From NCBI RefSeq assembly GCF_022171985.1, contig NZ_JAJVHF010000014.1, forward strand, positions 1 to 64,000: a stretch of DNA of 64,000 nt, in the 5' to 3' direction. The translations under genes were made by a program, and so were the position numbers. Position 1 is the stretch's first letter, and every line of letters starts with the position of its first letter. The notes under the pieces were generated by a model. It was given only the letters and a program-made list of their open reading frames with translations. It was not told where the DNA came from and made no database searches. Below are positions 39,098 through 48,128 of the stretch, in pieces. Origin of the DNA: Huaxiibacter chinensis (GTDB lineage: Bacteria > Pseudomonadota > Gammaproteobacteria > Enterobacterales > Enterobacteriaceae).

Positions 39098-41140
39098 ATG
39101 ACCAATCCATTACTGACCCCGTTTACGTTGCCACCGTTTTCTGAAATCCAGCCTGAACATGTGGTCCCTGCGGTCACCAAAGCGCTGGATGATTGCCGCT
39201 CAGCGGTAGAAAGCGTGGTTGCGCAGGGCGGGCCGTACACCTGGGAAAATCTGTGCCAGAAACTGGCTGAAGTGGATGACGTGCTGGGTCGCCTGTTTTC
39301 ACCGGTCAGCCATCTGAATTCCGTGAAAAACAGCCCGGAGCTGCGTGAAGCTTACGAGCAAACGCTGCCGCTGCTCTCTGAATACAGCACCTGGGTTGGG
39401 CAGAATGAAGGGCTGTACAACGCTTATCGCGATCTGCGGGACGGTGAGCACTATGCCTCGCTGGATATTGCGCAGAAAAAAGCGGTAGATAACGCGCTGC
39501 GTGACTTTGAGCTATCCGGTATTGGTCTGCCGAAAGAGAAACAGCAGCGCTACGGTGAGATTGCCGCGCGTCTGTCTGAGTTGGGCAACCAGTACAGCAA
39601 TAACGTTCTCGACGCCACCATGGGCTGGTCGAAACTGATTACCGATGAATCTGAGCTGGCCGGTATGCCGGAAAGCGCGCTGGCCGCGGCGAAAGCACAG
39701 GCTGAAGCGAAAGAGCAGGAAGGTTTCCTGATCACGCTGGATATCCCAAGCTATCTGCCGGTGATGACCTATTGCGATAACCAGGCATTGCGCGAAGAGT
39801 TATACCGCGCCTACAGCACGCGCGCTTCTGACCAGGGGCCAAATGCCGGTAAATGGGATAACAGCCCGGTAATGGCTGAAATCCTTGCGCTGCGCCATGA
39901 ACTGGCCGGACTGCTGGGCTTTGACAGCTACGCGGATAAATCGCTTGCCACCAAAATGGCAGAAAACCCTCAACAGGTACTCGACTTCTTAACCGATCTG
40001 GCGAAACGCGCCCGCCCACAGGGTGAAAAAGAGCTGGCTCAGCTGCGTGCCTTCGCGAAGGCCGAATTCAACGTGGATGACCTGCAACCGTGGGATATCG
40101 CGTATTACAGCGAAAAACAGAAACAGCATCTCTACAGCATCAGCGACGAACAGCTGCGTCCTTACTTCCCGGAAAACAAAGCCGTTAACGGCCTGTTTGA
40201 AGTGGTCAAACGCATTTATGGTATTACCGCCAAAGAGCGCCACGACGTGGATGTCTGGCACCCTGAGGTGCGCTTCTTCGAGTTGTATGATGATAAAAAT
40301 GAACTGCGCGGCAGCTTTTACCTCGACCTGTATGCACGCGAAAACAAGCGTGGCGGGGCCTGGATGGACGATTGCGTTGGTCAGATGCGTAAGGCAGATG
40401 GCTCGCTGCAAAAACCGGTCGCCTACCTGACCTGCAACTTCAACCGTCCGGTCAGCGGCAAACCTGCGCTGTTTACCCATGACGAAGTGATCACTTTGTT
40501 CCACGAGTTTGGTCACGGTCTGCACCATATGCTGACGCGTATCGAAGCCGCGGGCGTGTCGGGTATTAGCGGTGTGCCATGGGATGCAGTCGAACTGCCA
40601 AGTCAGTTCATGGAAAACTGGTGCTGGGAGCCAGAAGCCCTGGCGTTCATCTCGGGTCACTACGAGACGGGCGAGCCGTTACCAAAAGCGCTGTTGGATA
40701 AAATGCTGGCGGCGAAAAATTACCAGGCGGCAATGTTTATCCTGCGTCAGCTGGAGTTCGGCCTGTTCGATTTCCGTCTGCATGCGGAGTTTGATCCGGC
40801 TCAGGGGGCGAAAATCCTCGACACGCTGGCGGAGATTAAAAAGCAGGTAGCGTTGATTCCTGGACCCACCTGGGGCCGCTTCCCGCATGCGTTCAGCCAT
40901 ATCTTCGCGGGCGGCTACGCAGCCGGTTACTACAGCTATTTGTGGGCCGACGTTCTGGCAGCCGACGCCTTCTCTCGTTTCGAAGAGGAAGGGATCTTCA
41001 ACCGTGAAACGGGCCAGTCTTTCCTGGATAACATCCTGACGCGCGGTGGTTCTGAAGAGCCAATGGAGCTGTTCAAGCGCTTCCGTGGCCGTGAGCCGCA
41101 GCTGGATGCCATGCTGGAGCACTACGGTATTAAGGGCTAG
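39098..41140 (+). CDS. prlC: Oligopeptidase A PrlC
   Basis: PrlC (OpdA) is a cytoplasmic M3 zinc oligopeptidase that degrades short peptides, including cleaved signal peptides. The product has 680 residues from ATG 39098, as in E. coli. The zinc motif FHEFGHGLHH is near 468-477. A frame from 39059 would add 13 residues; I follow the MTNPLLTPF start known in E. coli. rsmJ begins 7 bases after its stop, so the two form an operon. Confidence 0.97.
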   Translation: MTNPLLTPFTLPPFSEIQPEHVVPAVTKALDDCRSAVESVVAQGGPYTWENLCQKLAEVDDVLGRLFSPVSHLNSVKNSPELREAYEQTLPLLSEYSTWVGQNEGLYNAYRDLRDGEHYASLDIAQKKAVDNALRDFELSGIGLPKEKQQRYGEIAARLSELGNQYSNNVLDATMGWSKLITDESELAGMPESALAAAKAQAEAKEQEGFLITLDIPSYLPVMTYCDNQALREELYRAYSTRASDQGPNAGKWDNSPVMAEILALRHELAGLLGFDSYADKSLATKMAENPQQVLDFLTDLAKRARPQGEKELAQLRAFAKAEFNVDDLQPWDIAYYSEKQKQHLYSISDEQLRPYFPENKAVNGLFEVVKRIYGITAKERHDVDVWHPEVRFFELYDDKNELRGSFYLDLYARENKRGGAWMDDCVGQMRKADGSLQKPVAYLTCNFNRPVSGKPALFTHDEVITLFHEFGHGLHHMLTRIEAAGVSGISGVPWDAVELPSQFMENWCWEPEALAFISGHYETGEPLPKALLDKMLAAKNYQAAMFILRQLEFGLFDFRLHAEFDPAQGAKILDTLAEIKKQVALIPGPTWGRFPHAFSHIFAGGYAAGYYSYLWADVLAADAFSRFEEEGIFNRETGQSFLDNILTRGGSEEPMELFKRFRGREPQLDAMLEHYGIKG

Positions 41141-41147
41141 TTGATTC

Positions 41148-41900
41148 GTGAAGATTCACTTAGTAGATGAAACGGGCGCCGGAGACGGCGCCTTATCTGT
41201 TCTGGCGGCCCGCTGGGAGCTGGAGCACGATGAAGATAACCTGATGGCGCTGGTGATGACACCGACGCATCTGGAGCTTCGTAAGCGTGATGAGCCTAAG
41301 CTCGGCGGTATCTATGTCGATTTCGTCGGCGGCGCGATGGCCCATCGTCGTAAGTTTGGCGGCGGGCGTGGAGAAGCCGTGGCAAAAGCCGTTGGCGTAA
41401 AAGGCAGCTATCTCCCGGACGTGGTGGATGCTACGGCGGGCCTGGGGCGCGACGCGTTTGTGCTGGCCTCTGTCGGCTGTCATGTGCGCATGCTGGAACG
41501 TCATCCGGTGGTGGCGGCACTGCTCGACGACGGCCTGCGGCGCGGTTATGCCGACCCGGACATTGGACCGTGGCTGCAGACACGCTTACAGCTGATACAC
41601 GCCTCAAGCCTGACGGCCCTGACGGATATCACGCCTCGCCCGCAGGTGGTTTATCTGGATCCTATGTTCCCGCATAAGCAGAAAAGTGCGCTGGTGAAAA
41701 AAGAGATGCGCGTGTTTCAGTCGCTGGTAGGGCCCGATCTGGATGCCGATGGTTTACTGTTGCCTGCGCGTCAGCTGGCGACCAAACGCGTGGTAGTGAA
41801 ACGCCCGGACTATGCGCCGCCGTTAGCGGAGGTGGCGACGACCAATGCGGTGGTGACGAAAGGGCACCGGTTTGATATTTATTCGGGGACGCCGGAATAG
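41148..41900 (+). CDS. rsmJ: 16S rRNA m2G1516 methyltransferase RsmJ
   Basis: RsmJ methylates the exocyclic amino group of G1516 in 16S rRNA. The product has 250 residues, as in E. coli, with a Rossmann-type SAM site around [13 protein letters not shown] and the catalytic-type DPMFPHK motif. It starts at GTG, 7 bases after prlC, and should share its heat-shock promoter. Confidence 0.96.
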   Translation: MKIHLVDETGAGDGALSVLAARWELEHDEDNLMALVMTPTHLELRKRDEPKLGGIYVDFVGGAMAHRRKFGGGRGEAVAKAVGVKGSYLPDVVDATAGLGRDAFVLASVGCHVRMLERHPVVAALLDDGLRRGYADPDIGPWLQTRLQLIHASSLTALTDITPRPQVVYLDPMFPHKQKSALVKKEMRVFQSLVGPDLDADGLLLPARQLATKRVVVKRPDYAPPLAEVATTNAVVTKGHRFDIYSGTPE

Positions 41901-41922
41901 CGCGAATGGGGGGGGTGCGGTC

Positions 41923-41962
41923 TGATGCCCTCACCCCAACCCCTCTCCCACAGGGAGAGGGG
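41923..41962. repeat. REP-like element after rsmJ
   Basis: CTGATGCCCTCACCCCAACC followed by CCTCTCCC-ACA-GGGAGAGG is the same module as the left edge of the array at 25930. It faces an inverted copy at 42081-42117, giving a BIME-like pair between the convergent rsmJ and uspA. Confidence 0.85.
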
Positions 41963-41969
41963 CTCGAGT

Positions 41970-42043
41970 AGTGCCCTCACATATTCCCGTGCAGCGGGGC
42001 GAGTGCAGTGCCCTCACTCAATCCCGTTCAGCGGGGCGATTAG
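41970..42043. repeat. Two imperfect 37-base direct repeats
   Basis: Copies at 41970-42006 and 42007-42043 start AGTGCCCTCAC and share CAGCGGGGCGA; they differ at about 7 of 37 positions. Each contains a small CCCG/CGGG stem. They lie inside the REP pair between rsmJ and uspA. Confidence 0.75.
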
Positions 42044-42080
42044 GGGGCGCTCTTTCCAGACAGAAGTCAGGCTCGATCGG

Positions 42081-42117
42081 TTCCCTCTCCCTTTGGGAGA
42101 GGGTTAGGGTGAGGGAA
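42081..42117. repeat. Inverted REP-like element before the uspA end
   Basis: TTCCCTCTCCC-TTT-GGGAGAGGG followed by TTAGGGTGAGGGAA is the inverted partner of the element at 41923. Its stem of about 9 bp can also stop transcription from uspA. Confidence 0.85.
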
Positions 42118-42124
42118 ACTCAAC

Positions 42125-42562
42125 TTACTCGTCTTCTTCGTCACGCAGCGGGACAATCAGCATATCCACGTGAACGGTGTTAATCAGCTGGCGCGCTGAA
42201 GACATCAGCTTGCTCCAGAAGTCCTGATGATGACCACACACCACCAGATCCATATCGTATTTTTTAATCGCATCGACCAGCACCTGGCCCAGATCGCCGC
42301 TGCCGCTTAAGGTTTCGGTAATAGGGTAACCTGCGTTGGTGGACAGCTCAGATAACGCATGATGCGTCTCTTCGGAAATGCGTTTCTGCATATCGCCAAG
42401 ATTGACGTCGATAAGGCCGGTGTAGAGATCGGAGTAATTCACGTCAACGTGAATCAACGAAACTTTCGCGTTGTAGGGGCGTGCCATGGATACCGCTTTA
42501 TCAACCAGCACTTTGCTCTCAGGGGAGAGGTCTACCGCGATGAGAATGTGTTTGTAAGCCAT
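42125..42562 (-). CDS. uspA: Universal stress protein A
   Basis: UspA is a small cytoplasmic dimeric protein induced by growth arrest and many stresses. The product has 145 residues (144 in E. coli), nearly identical over the N-terminal [20 protein letters not shown] and through the C-terminal [12 protein letters not shown]. coli UspA does not bind ATP, and the usual GxxG-S/T loop is likewise not clear here. It is divergent from uspB; the 283-base gap holds promoters for both. Confidence 0.98.
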   Translation of the reverse strand: MAYKHILIAVDLSPESKVLVDKAVSMARPYNAKVSLIHVDVNYSDLYTGLIDVNLGDMQKRISEETHHALSELSTNAGYPITETLSGSGDLGQVLVDAIKKYDMDLVVCGHHQDFWSKLMSSARQLINTVHVDMLIVPLRDEEDE

Positions 42563-42663
42563 AGTGTTACTCCTTCCTTAAGTTATCGATGGCTAACGTG
42601 TTAAGCCATCGCCTATCTGCCTTTATTACGACCCAGTAAACCATATTTTTCAAGCTTTGGTAT

Positions 42664-42678
42664 TGATAACGATTATCC
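42664..42678. promoter_or_regulatory. Possible Fur box between uspA and uspB
   Basis: TGATAAC-G-ATTATCC matches the 7-1-7 Fur motif TGATAAT-N-ATTATCA at 12 of 14 positions. No iron gene is next to it, so its meaning is unclear. Confidence 0.3.
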
Positions 42679-42704
42679 TTGTGGCAAAAAAATTAAGGGA
42701 TCTC

Positions 42705-42711
42705 CTACACT
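42705..42711 (+). promoter_or_regulatory. Possible sigma-S -10 element for uspB
   Basis: CTACACT is a strong sigma-S -10 match, about 135 bases before the uspB ATG. E. coli uspB requires sigma-S. No -35 is evident, as usual for this class. Confidence 0.45.
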
Positions 42712-42845
42712 ATTTAAAGAGCCGTTCGGATAATTAAACGTGAACCCGCTCGACTTTTGTCATTCTTTCACTGAACTGTCTGTCAGGGCATTGGAGTGCG
42801 GTTGTCCAGAAGCCTTGCTTCGTGGGCGGACGCCGGGGAGGAAGT

Positions 42846-43181
42846 ATGATTAGCACCGTCGCATTGTTTTGGGCTTTATGTGTGATTTGCATAGTGAATA
42901 TGGCGCGCTATTTCTCGTCGTTACGTGCGCTGTTAGTGGTACTTCGTGGTTGCGATCCGTTGCTTTATCAGTATGTGGATGGTGGAGGCTTCTTCACATC
43001 GCATGGACAGCCCAGCAAACAGATGCGTCTGGTGGGATACATCTATTACCAGCGCTATCGCGACCATCATGACGACGAATTTATCCGTCGTTGCGAGCGT
43101 CTGCGCGGTCAGTTCATCTTAACCAGTGCGTTGTGCGGCCTGGTGGTGGTGAGCATGATCGCACTGATGATTTGGCACTGA
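42846..43181 (+). CDS. uspB: Universal stress protein B
   Basis: UspB is a 111-residue inner-membrane protein induced in stationary phase and linked to ethanol resistance in E. coli. It has an N-terminal span (about 2-20) and a C-terminal span (about 88-109), with a charged cytoplasmic or periplasmic middle ([17 protein letters not shown]). I start at ATG 42846, 4 bases after GGAGG, which gives MISTVALFW as in E. coli; an in-frame GTG at 42822 is rejected. Confidence 0.96.
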   Translation: MISTVALFWALCVICIVNMARYFSSLRALLVVLRGCDPLLYQYVDGGGFFTSHGQPSKQMRLVGYIYYQRYRDHHDDEFIRRCERLRGQFILTSALCGLVVVSMIALMIWH

Positions 43182-43185
43182 GGAC

Positions 43186-43221
43186 AAAAAAAAGCGGGTC
43201 AGTTTCCTGACCCGCTTTTTT
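43186..43221. terminator. Bidirectional terminator between uspB and pitA
   Basis: AGCGGGTCAG (43193-43202) and CTGACCCGCT (43207-43216) give a 10-bp stem with a TTTC loop, flanked by an A run and a T run. It sits between convergent uspB and pitA and can end both. Confidence 0.93.
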
Positions 43222-43236
43222 GGCGTGCTCAACCGA

Positions 43237-44736
43237 TTAAATCAGCTTTAACGCAATCCAGTACAAACCACCTGACAACAAAATAGAGGCCGGGAGCGTA
43301 AATACCCAGGCCATCAGAATGTTGGTCACGGTTTTGCGCTGCAGACCGCCACCGTCAACAATCATCGTCCCGGCTACCGAGGAGGAGAGGACGTGCGTGG
43401 TGGAAACCGGCATACCGGTATAGCTTGCCAGACCGATAGAGACAGCGGCTGTCATCTGCGCGGACATGCCTTGCGCATACGTCATCCCTTTCTTACCAAT
43501 CTTCTCGCCGATGGTGGTCGCCACACGACGCCAGCCAATCATCGTACCGATACCCAGTGCCAGAGCGACAGCCATGATGATCCAGATTGGCGCGTACTCA
43601 ATGGTATTGAGCATATCGCCTTTCAGTTTCTTCAGCAGACGTTTGTCGTCAGCACTCACATCCGGCAGCTTGCCGACTTTATCCGTAACGTCAGAGATGC
43701 ACAGCATAATGCGGCGCAGCTGACCGCGTTGATCCACGGATAATTTGTCGTAGCTTTCGATATCGCCCAGCATGTTTTTCGCACGTTCCAGCGCGTTAAT
43801 CGCATTTGCCGGATGGCAATGGAACTCGCCTGGTGCCGTGGCGGCGCCCGCTTCAGGAGAAGGAATCAGCTGATCCACGCCGGTCGCTTTCTTCACCAGC
43901 GCAGGGTGCTGCTGGAAATAGACTTCGACGTTGTTGATCGCATCACGGGTACGGGTGATTTCATAGCCGGAGGCATTCATGTTCACCACGAAACCTGCCG
44001 GAGCAACACCAATCAGCACCAGCATAACCAGGCCAATGCCTTTCTGACCATCGTTCGCACCATGAGAGAATGCGACGCCAATGGCGGAGAGGATCAGGGC
44101 AATCCGGGTCCAGAATGGCGGCTTTTTCTTACCGTCTTTCTTTTCACGTTCTGCAGGCGTCAGGTGAATACGGGCGCGTTTTTTGGTTCCGCTCCAGTAG
44201 CGACGCAGAATGAAAATTAATCCACCCGCAACAACCAGACCGACGATAGGGGAGACAATCAGAGAACCGAAAATACCCAAAACTTTAGGGATGTTCAGCG
44301 CATCCACGACAGAAGTGCCGGTCATCAGGGCGTTGGTTAACCCGATACCGATAATTGCGCCGATCAGCGTATGAGAACTGGATGCGGGCAGGCCGAAATA
44401 CCAGGTACCGAGGTTCCAGATAATCGCAGCAAGCAGCATGGAAAAGACCATTGCCAGACCGTGGGCTGAACTCATGTTCAGGAGAAGGTCTGTCGGCAGC
44501 ATATGAACGATGGCGTAGGCTACGCTTAGACCACCAAGAAGCACACCAAAGAAGTTAAACACAGCGGCCATCACAACCGCGACTTGCGATCGCAGTGCGC
44601 GAGTGTAGATAACCGTTGCGACTGCGTTTGCCGTGTCGTGGAAGCCATTGATCGCTTCGTAGAACAAGACAAATGCCAGAGCAAGCAAAAGTAAAAGCCC
44701 GGTATGTAAATCCAGACCAGCAAACAAATGTAGCAT
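43237..44736 (-). CDS. pitA: Low-affinity phosphate/metal-phosphate transporter PitA
   Basis: PitA imports neutral metal-phosphate complexes by proton symport, and is also a route for zinc. The product has 499 residues, as in E. coli. It has two copies of the PiT signature ([11 protein letters not shown] near the N-terminus and [10 protein letters not shown] in the middle), about ten membrane spans and a large cytoplasmic loop. It ends at the shared terminator with uspB and is divergent from yhiN. Confidence 0.97.
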   Translation of the reverse strand: MLHLFAGLDLHTGLLLLLALAFVLFYEAINGFHDTANAVATVIYTRALRSQVAVVMAAVFNFFGVLLGGLSVAYAIVHMLPTDLLLNMSSAHGLAMVFSMLLAAIIWNLGTWYFGLPASSSHTLIGAIIGIGLTNALMTGTSVVDALNIPKVLGIFGSLIVSPIVGLVVAGGLIFILRRYWSGTKKRARIHLTPAEREKKDGKKKPPFWTRIALILSAIGVAFSHGANDGQKGIGLVMLVLIGVAPAGFVVNMNASGYEITRTRDAINNVEVYFQQHPALVKKATGVDQLIPSPEAGAATAPGEFHCHPANAINALERAKNMLGDIESYDKLSVDQRGQLRRIMLCISDVTDKVGKLPDVSADDKRLLKKLKGDMLNTIEYAPIWIIMAVALALGIGTMIGWRRVATTIGEKIGKKGMTYAQGMSAQMTAAVSIGLASYTGMPVSTTHVLSSSVAGTMIVDGGGLQRKTVTNILMAWVFTLPASILLSGGLYWIALKLI

Positions 44737-44966
44737 AGGACGTTACGCCATTTTGGAGGACATGAACGCGGCGCATTATCCAGGACAAATGCGCAACGGG
44801 CAAAGTGAAATATAGCTTTTTTTTGATATTCCTTCTGCTTTGTCTGCATCAAGTAAAGAAATATATTTTATATTTCAATTAAATGACTGCGATCTCGGAT
44901 ATTTGCGCTGGTGTGACCACAGAGGAAACTTTACAATTCGCGCCACGAAAACAAGAGGATTTAGAC

Positions 44967-46160
44967 GTGGAAAGGTTTGATGCCGTGGTAATTGGCGCCG
45001 GAGCGGCGGGTATGTTTTGTGCAGCCATGGCTGGGCAGGCGGGTCGCCGGGTGCTGCTGGTGGATAATGGTAAAAAACCTGGGCGCAAGATCCTGATGTC
45101 CGGCGGCGGACGCTGCAACTTCACCAATATGTATGTCGAGCCGGCGGCGTATTTGAGTCAAAACCGACATTTTTGTAAATCTGCGCTGGCGCGTTATACC
45201 CAGTGGGATTTCATTGACCTCGTCAATAAATATGGCATCGCCTGGCATGAAAAAACGCTGGGCCAGCTTTTCTGTGATGATTCTGCTCAGCAGATTGTCG
45301 ACATGCTGGTGGCCGAGTGCGGGAAGGGCGGCGTCACGATGCGTCTGCGTTCCGAAGTGCTGGCGGTCTCCCGTGACGAAAACGGCTATACCCTGGAGTT
45401 GAACGGTGATACGGTCAGCGCCGAGAATCTGGTTATCGCCAGCGGTGGGCTGTCGATGCCGGGCCTTGGCGCGACGCCGTTTGGCTATAAAATTGCCGAG
45501 CAGTTTGGCCTTAAGGTGCTGCCGACGCGCGCGGGTCTGGTGCCCTTTACGCTGCACAAACCGCTCCTTGAGCAGCTTCAGACGCTCTCCGGGGTCTCCG
45601 TTGCCTCCACCATTACCGCCGAAGACGGGACCGTTTTCCGCGAAAACTTCCTTTTCACCCATCGCGGGCTGTCCGGCCCCGCCGTGCTGCAAATTTCCAG
45701 CTACTGGCGACCCGGTGAATACGTTACGGTCAATTTAGTGCCAGACTGCAATCTGGAGAGCTTCCTTGACGAACAACGGGCAGCGCACCCGAATCAAAGC
45801 CTGAAAAATACGCTGGCGATGCAGCTGCCGAAGCGGCTGATTGAGTGTTTGCAACTGCTGGGACAGATTCCGGACGTCACGCTCAGGCAGTTGAATACCC
45901 GCGAACAACACGCCCTGGTCGAGACATTGACCCAGTGGCGCGTACAGCCAAACGGGACCGAAGGTTACCGAACGGCGGAAGTCACCCTGGGCGGCGTGGA
46001 TACCGACGAACTCTCTTCACGCACCATGGAGGCCCGCAACGTACCGGGGCTCTATTTTATTGGTGAAGTGATGGATGTGACCGGCTGGCTCGGCGGCTAT
46101 AACTTCCAGTGGGCCTGGGCCAGCGCCTGGGCCTGTGCGCAGGCGCTGGCAACAGATTAA
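44967..46160 (+). CDS. yhiN: Flavoprotein YhiN (HI0933 family)
   Basis: A 397-residue FAD-dependent oxidoreductase of the HI0933/BaiN family. The N-terminal dinucleotide motif is VIGAGAAGMFCA, then KKPGRKILMSGGGRCNFTN, and the C-terminal FAD segment is GEVMDVTGWLGGYNFQWAW. The reaction in enterobacteria is not established. I start at GTG 44967, with GAGGA 7 bases upstream, because this gives the ERFDAVVIGAG start of the family; a frame from 44883 adds 28 residues of no recognised type. terC follows after 18 bases. Confidence 0.93.
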   Translation: MERFDAVVIGAGAAGMFCAAMAGQAGRRVLLVDNGKKPGRKILMSGGGRCNFTNMYVEPAAYLSQNRHFCKSALARYTQWDFIDLVNKYGIAWHEKTLGQLFCDDSAQQIVDMLVAECGKGGVTMRLRSEVLAVSRDENGYTLELNGDTVSAENLVIASGGLSMPGLGATPFGYKIAEQFGLKVLPTRAGLVPFTLHKPLLEQLQTLSGVSVASTITAEDGTVFRENFLFTHRGLSGPAVLQISSYWRPGEYVTVNLVPDCNLESFLDEQRAAHPNQSLKNTLAMQLPKRLIECLQLLGQIPDVTLRQLNTREQHALVETLTQWRVQPNGTEGYRTAEVTLGGVDTDELSSRTMEARNVPGLYFIGEVMDVTGWLGGYNFQWAWASAWACAQALATD

Positions 46161-46178
46161 TCAGAAAGGAACGTTTTT

Positions 46179-47207
46179 ATGGCATCTGCTCATCTCGGTT
46201 TCCCGACGGAAACCGTTGTTGTATTTGTAGTAATGGCGGTTGGGGCGATGTTTATCGACCTCTTTATGCACCGTCACGATAAACCGATTTCGCTGAAAAG
46301 CGCCGCGATGTGGTCCGTTTTTTGGATCCTGATGGCGATGGCCTTCGCGGGGTTCCTGTACGTTCACCACGGCGCCGAGGTGGCGAGCCTGTTCCTGACG
46401 GGGTATGCGTTAGAAGAGGTGCTGTCGGTTGATAATCTGTTTGTGATGATGGCTATCTTTGCCTGGTTTGGCGTACCGGATAAGTATCGTCACCGTATCT
46501 TGTACTGGGGCGTGCTGGGGGCGATTGTCTTCCGCGGGATTTTTGTCGCCATCGGAACCAGCCTGTTAAGCCTTGGGCCGTATGTCGAGGTGATCTTCGC
46601 CATTGTGGTCGGCTGGACCGCCGTGATGATGCTCAGACGCAACGAAGAGAGTGACGAGGTTGAAGATTATTCCAACCATCTGGCGTATCGGCTGGTAAAA
46701 CGCTTCTATCCAGTCTGGCCCAAAATCGGCAGCAATGCCTTTATTCTGAGTCAGAAAGAGGTCGATGCGGAGCTGGAAAAACCGGAAAACCAGGACGTCA
46801 TGGTGGGCCGCGTGAAGAAAGCAAAGCGATATGCCACCCCCTTGCTGCTGTGCGTGGCGGTCGTTGAACTGTCGGACGTGATGTTTGCCTTTGACTCCGT
46901 GCCGGCCATTATCGCCGTCAGCCGTGAACCGTTAATCATATACAGCGCGATGATGTTCGCCATTCTCGGTCTGCGTACACTTTACTTTGTGCTTGAAGCG
47001 CTGAAGCAATACCTGGTCCATCTTGAAAAGGCCGTCGTGCTGTTGCTGTTCTTTGTGGCGTTTAAGCTGGGGCTGAATGCGACCGATCACTTCTGGCACC
47101 ATGGCTTTAGCATCTCCGCCACCGCCAGCCTGTTTGTGGTACTGGGTGTTCTGGCGTTGGGGATTATTGCCAGCGTGATGTTCCCGGGAAAACGGGAAGC
47201 ACACTAA
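46179..47207 (+). CDS. TerC-family integral membrane protein
   Basis: A 342-residue membrane protein of the TerC/Alx family, with eight or so spans. It has the family's acidic membrane motifs: ALEEVLSVDNLFVM and VELSDVMFAFDSVPAI. It looks closer to plasmid R478 TerC (tellurite resistance) than to E. coli Alx, judged from length and the FPTETVVVF start. The terZABDE partners are absent, so tellurite resistance cannot be assumed; family members also export manganese. It lies 18 bases after yhiN with AGAAAGGAA in between, so it probably shares its transcript, and there is no space for a yybP-ykoY riboswitch. Confidence 0.88.
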   Translation: MASAHLGFPTETVVVFVVMAVGAMFIDLFMHRHDKPISLKSAAMWSVFWILMAMAFAGFLYVHHGAEVASLFLTGYALEEVLSVDNLFVMMAIFAWFGVPDKYRHRILYWGVLGAIVFRGIFVAIGTSLLSLGPYVEVIFAIVVGWTAVMMLRRNEESDEVEDYSNHLAYRLVKRFYPVWPKIGSNAFILSQKEVDAELEKPENQDVMVGRVKKAKRYATPLLLCVAVVELSDVMFAFDSVPAIIAVSREPLIIYSAMMFAILGLRTLYFVLEALKQYLVHLEKAVVLLLFFVAFKLGLNATDHFWHHGFSISATASLFVVLGVLALGIIASVMFPGKREAH

Positions 47208-47215
47208 TCGCCGCG

Positions 47216-47235
47216 CCCTCTCCCAAGGGAGAGGG
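47216..47235. repeat. Short REP-like element after terC
   Basis: CCCTCTCCC-AA-GGGAGAGGG is a 9-bp perfect stem followed by CCAGGGCATCAGGCC. It is a reduced member of the family at 25930 and 41923, here between convergent terC and the HAD gene, where it can terminate both. Confidence 0.75.
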
Positions 47236-47243
47236 CCAGGGCA

Positions 47244-47918
47244 TCAGGCCGCACCTGATTTTTTCAGCGGGGAGTTCCGGCGTGCTTTTGGCGGGTGGAA
47301 ATGCCGCCAGTGCGGATCTTGCGCGGCGGCCAGCAGTTCGTGGTCGCCACGCGTGTCGCCCCAGGCGCGCAGGTGATAATCATTGAGATCGCCGTAGACG
47401 CTCTCCAGTCTGGCGACCTTCTGGGCACACCGGCAGTTATGGCCGGTAATACGCCCGGTAAGCTTGCCGTCCTTCACTTCCAGCTGGGTGCCAATCAGCT
47501 TAATACCCAGTTTATCCGCCCAGGGCTGTAACACCAGGGCCGGAGAGGCCGAACAGATCGTCACTTCCGCACCGGAATTGACTTCCGCCGCCACCGCCAT
47601 GACCCCGGCAGGCCGCATCAGCTTGTTCCAGTATTTTTCACAAAACATCTCTGCCTGCTGGCGCATCCAGCGTTCATCAACGCCCGTCAGAAACGTTCTG
47701 ATCAGCACTTCTTTCAGTTCATCACGGGTCAGCTTGCGGCGCACGCAGTGGAGCGTCGGCAGCGCCATACGCACCAGGCGTCCGGCAAAATAGCGTTTAC
47801 CAAAGGCAAAACGCAGGAAGGGAATAAAGCTGTCGTGATGCGTCAGGGTTCCATCAAAGTCAAAGACTGACAAGACTTTGGATTTCGCCACTGTTTCATC
47901 GGCAATCATATTGGTCAT
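47244..47918 (-). CDS. HAD-IB phosphatase, YfhB/PgpC-like
   Basis: A 224-residue HAD superfamily hydrolase. Motif I is DFDGTLTHHD (about 19-28), motif II is ICSASPA, motif III is a basic residue in the CRCAQKVARL region, and motif IV is GDTRGDHELL. This IB-type layout fits small-molecule phosphatases such as phosphatidylglycerophosphatase C or phosphoserine-type enzymes; substrate unproven. The ribosome binding site is weak, and a second in-frame ATG lies three codons in. The 210-base gap after it (47919-48128) holds its promoter and the SDR terminator-like stem. Confidence 0.8.
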   Translation of the reverse strand: MTNMIADETVAKSKVLSVFDFDGTLTHHDSFIPFLRFAFGKRYFAGRLVRMALPTLHCVRRKLTRDELKEVLIRTFLTGVDERWMRQQAEMFCEKYWNKLMRPAGVMAVAAEVNSGAEVTICSASPALVLQPWADKLGIKLIGTQLEVKDGKLTGRITGHNCRCAQKVARLESVYGDLNDYHLRAWGDTRGDHELLAAAQDPHWRHFHPPKARRNSPLKKSGAA

Positions 47919-48100
47919 AAAAATGTCTTAGCTGAAATACATATTCTGCTCATTAGTTTACCTGTTTTGCCCCGTCAGTCCTTATAACCGGGCGCTTTTT
48001 TTCTCATTCTTGTGAGTGAGAAGGGGAGTCCGATTTTAGACTCGATATCGATGGGATAAAAATGAGCTGACGATATTATCGCCACCCCCGCACTTCATAA

Positions 48101-48122
48101 CCGCCCGCCGGGTGACGGGCGG
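48101..48122 (-). terminator. GC-rich hairpin after the SDR gene
   Basis: CCGCCCG (48101-48107) and CGGGCGG (48116-48122) form a 7-bp stem with an 8-base loop, 7 bases past the SDR stop on the minus strand. The following sequence has few T residues, so termination is probable rather than certain. Confidence 0.5.
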
Positions 48123-48128
48123 AAGGGC

